Under the pieces are notes generated by a model. That model saw nothing but the letters and a program-made list of their open reading frames with translations, was not told the DNA's origin and searched no databases. From the NCBI GenBank assembly GCA_002771015.1, contig PCUO01000035.1:16978-30273 (forward strand): 13,296 nt of DNA, read 5' to 3'. Below are positions 11,237 to 13,296 of this stretch, one piece after another (position 1 is the first letter of the stretch; the number at the start of each line of letters is the position of its first letter). Made by a program: the position numbers and the translations under genes. This DNA comes from Candidatus Yonathbacteria bacterium CG17_big_fil_post_rev_8_21_14_2_50_43_9. Its GTDB lineage: Bacteria > Patescibacteriota > Minisyncoccia > Phycocordibacterales > UBA1550.

Positions 11237-13296
11237 CTATGCATCAATGTTTGCCATCTTTGCGTTGGACTGGATAAACGACTTCCTTGCTGCTACATCC
11301 TCGCCCATAAGAACATCAAACGCCTTGTCGGCATCCACCGCATCATCAATGGTAACCTTCTTCAAAATCCGAGACTTTGGATCCATTGTGGTTTCCCATA
11401 GTTCCTCTGGGTTCATTTCTCCGAGACCCTTGTATCGCTGAAGGGAAATTTTTGGCGCCCGCTTTGTGTTCATTTCCTCTGCCTCAGCCTGTTTTTCCTC
11501 TGTACCTTCGCTTGCTGCCTCACCATCACCATCCTCCGCGACCTCAAGCAAGCTTACATCTTTGCCTAGGAATGCAATCTTCTCTTCCTCGCTGTATGCA
11601 TATTTAATCTCCTTTCCACGCTTGATTTTGTAAAGAGGTGGCTGCGCAATATAAATGTACCCGCCCTCAATAACTTGTTTGAAGTAACGATAAAAAAGAG
11701 TTAGCAAAAGCGCCCGAATATGCGCGCCGTCCACGTCCGCATCGGTTGCGATGATAATTTTGTGATAGCGAAGCTTTGACATATCAAACACATCACCAAT
11801 ACCAACACCAAGCGCAATCACGAGAGACTTGATTTCGTTGGATTCAAGCATTCTATCCAAACGCGCGCGTTCCACGTTCAAAATTTTACCCTTGAGCGGA
11901 AGGATAGCCTGTGTTTTTCTATCACGCCCTTGCTTTGACGAACCACCTGCTGAATCTCCCTCTACAATAAAGAGCTCTGAGTCCTCTGCTTTGTTGGACT
12001 GGCAGTCAGCAAGCTTTCCTGGAAGAGTGAGGCCTTCAAGAGCACCCTTGCGGAGCACGCTATCTTTTGCGGCCTTTGCTGCTTTGCGCGCGCGGAGCGC
12101 AAGGATTACTTTGTTCACGATGGAACGCGCGTCATCTGGGTTCTCCTCCATGAAAAGACCGAGCGCTTCTCCAAAAACTTTTTCTACTGCACCGCGAGCT
12201 TCCACAGAGCCAAGCTTGCCTTTTGTTTGTCCTTCAAACTGAATCTCGCGCATCTTTACCGAAATAGCACATGTAAGACCCTCGCGCACATCGTCCGCGG
12301 TAAAGTTTTCGTCTGCATCTTTCAAAAAATTATTCTTCCTTGCGTAGTCGTTGATGCGACGCGTGAGCGCAGTGCGGAAACCAGTCACGTGCGTGCCTCC
12401 CTCCATATTGTAAATATTGTTTGCAAATGCGAGCTCGCGAGAAGAAATGTCGTCAATATACTGAAAAGCAACTTCCACCATCACGCTGTCCATTTCCTTT
12501 TCTACGTAACAAATGTTTTTGTGCACAGGCTTCTGATGCTGGTTATAAAAACGCACAAGCGACACAAGCCCGCCGTCAAAGTAAAACGACATTGACGGAA
12601 CCTCAAGCTGAAAGTCCGCGAGAAAAACCTCGTTGTCTAATTTGAGTTTCCCGTCGTACTTTTGCGCATCAATGATATTAATCTGAAGACCCTTTACGAG
12701 GTACGCCTGCTGACGAAGGTGGTTTACAATTTGATTCCAATTCCAACCCATTTCTTTAAAGATGAGTTCATCTGGTTCAAAAGTCACTATTGTCCCGCGG
12801 AATTTTGTTGTGCCAACTTTTTTTACGATCGCCTTTCTTTTTCCACGCTCGTACTCCTGCATATGAATAGCTCCGTCGCGATGCACCTCTACTTTTGTAT
12901 ACACAGAGAGTGCGTTTACAACAGATGCTCCCACCCCGTGAAGCCCGCCAGAAACTTTATAGCTCGTGCCTTCAAACTTTCCACCGGCGTGAAGCGTGGT
13001 CATAATAGTTTCAAGCGCGGAGACTTTTGTCTTTGTGTGAATGTCTGTAGGAATACCACGACCATTATCCACCACACGCACTCTATTCCCAGGAAGAAGC
13101 GCCACCTCAATATGGTCAGCAAAACCGCCCATCGCTTCATCGCGCGAGTTGTCAAAAATCTCCCAAATAAGGTGGTGGAGACCCTCGGGCCCCGTGGAGC
13201 CAATATACATCCCAGGGCGCTTACGAACAGGCTCAAGCCCCTCAAGGACGACTATATCCTCTGCTCCGTAACCCTCGATTTTTTCGTCTTTTTTGG
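11237..13296 (-). CDS. gyrB: DNA gyrase subunit B, 5' end cut by window edge
   Basis: The ATPase subunit of DNA gyrase, which with GyrA introduces negative supercoils. 685 codons are visible; the frame runs off the right edge, and only a few N-terminal residues are probably missing before KKDEKIEGYGAED. Motifs in order: VRKRPGMYIGST; GHKL ATPase EIFDNSRDEA and VDNGRGIPT; GGLHGVGASVVNALS; TOPRIM EGDSAGGSSKQGRDR (E417 counted from the M of MYIGST) and DADVDGAH (D490, D492, D494); and the C-terminal QRYKGLGEMNPEELWETTMDP. A ParE call cannot be fully excluded, but the KGLGEMNPEELWETT form fits GyrB. An acidic, Ala/Glu-rich stretch of about 30 residues lies between the TOPRIM part and QRYKGLGE. 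The final residues are MANIDA. Confidence 0.95.
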   Translation of the reverse strand, partial: KKDEKIEGYGAEDIVVLEGLEPVRKRPGMYIGSTGPEGLHHLIWEIFDNSRDEAMGGFADHIEVALLPGNRVRVVDNGRGIPTDIHTKTKVSALETIMTTLHAGGKFEGTSYKVSGGLHGVGASVVNALSVYTKVEVHRDGAIHMQEYERGKRKAIVKKVGTTKFRGTIVTFEPDELIFKEMGWNWNQIVNHLRQQAYLVKGLQINIIDAQKYDGKLKLDNEVFLADFQLEVPSMSFYFDGGLVSLVRFYNQHQKPVHKNICYVEKEMDSVMVEVAFQYIDDISSRELAFANNIYNMEGGTHVTGFRTALTRRINDYARKNNFLKDADENFTADDVREGLTCAISVKMREIQFEGQTKGKLGSVEARGAVEKVFGEALGLFMEENPDDARSIVNKVILALRARKAAKAAKDSVLRKGALEGLTLPGKLADCQSNKAEDSELFIVEGDSAGGSSKQGRDRKTQAILPLKGKILNVERARLDRMLESNEIKSLVIALGVGIGDVFDMSKLRYHKIIIATDADVDGAHIRALLLTLFYRYFKQVIEGGYIYIAQPPLYKIKRGKEIKYAYSEEEKIAFLGKDVSLLEVAEDGDGEAASEGTEEKQAEAEEMNTKRAPKISLQRYKGLGEMNPEELWETTMDPKSRILKKVTIDDAVDADKAFDVLMGEDVAARKSFIQSNAKMANIDA

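Noticed and set aside
11139..11441. Plus-strand 100-codon frame downstream of gyrB
   Set aside because: The first 33 or so codons look protein-like, but it has no ribosome site, starts inside a repeat and continues antisense through the gyrB 3' end.

Overview
The window looks like a chromosomal segment of a Patescibacteria/CPR (Parcubacteria-like) bacterium. The evidence is a compact set of core genes, each resembling a full-length family member (rnhB, dnaE, thrS, gyrB); very small one-pass membrane proteins; a ThrRS that lacks the TGS domain; a small 95-residue membrane protein of a type I associate with CPR genomes; and several start codons with no Shine-Dalgarno that sit about 7 nt below a -10 box. 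Base composition is moderately AT-rich and the standard bacterial code fits (TGA is a stop in glgA). The lineage call is inference, because no search was run.

Layout, left to right. Positions 1-225 hold two copies of a 59-bp structured repeat and no gene. Positions 226-3023 are all minus strand: a coiled-coil/membrane protein, a 140-aa unknown protein, a long stretch of hairpins, tRNA-Arg(CCU), a YruB-type glutaredoxin, a 110-aa unknown protein and RNase HII. Most of these are single-gene units with their own promoter and intrinsic terminator. A divergent promoter region (3024-3181) separates rnhB from a plus-strand series. That series is a possible 31-aa leader peptide overlapping dnaE by ATGA, dnaE itself, a 364-bp gene-free gap, glgA (glycogen/starch synthase family), a 352-bp scar-like gap that carries a decayed duplicate of the dnaE 3' end, and thrS. 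Between thrS and the next minus-strand genes lie three back-to-back hairpins, the middle one a perfect 56-bp palindrome without a spacer. The right end is minus strand: a Cys-rich LiaI-like membrane protein, a 42-aa membrane peptide and most of gyrB, cut by the window edge.

Functionally the segment is mostly information processing: replication (dnaE, rnhB), topology (gyrB) and translation (thrS, tRNA-Arg). A redox protein and a glucan synthase are added. The most interesting features are outside the conserved genes: the 56-bp palindrome at 10474-10529, which carries symmetric promoter-like boxes and is flanked by two terminators; the duplicated dnaE tail that brackets glgA and suggests glgA was inserted between dnaE and thrS; the dnaE leader ORF; a recurrent leaderless-promoter geometry; and a structured intergenic repeat present near both dnaE and gyrB.
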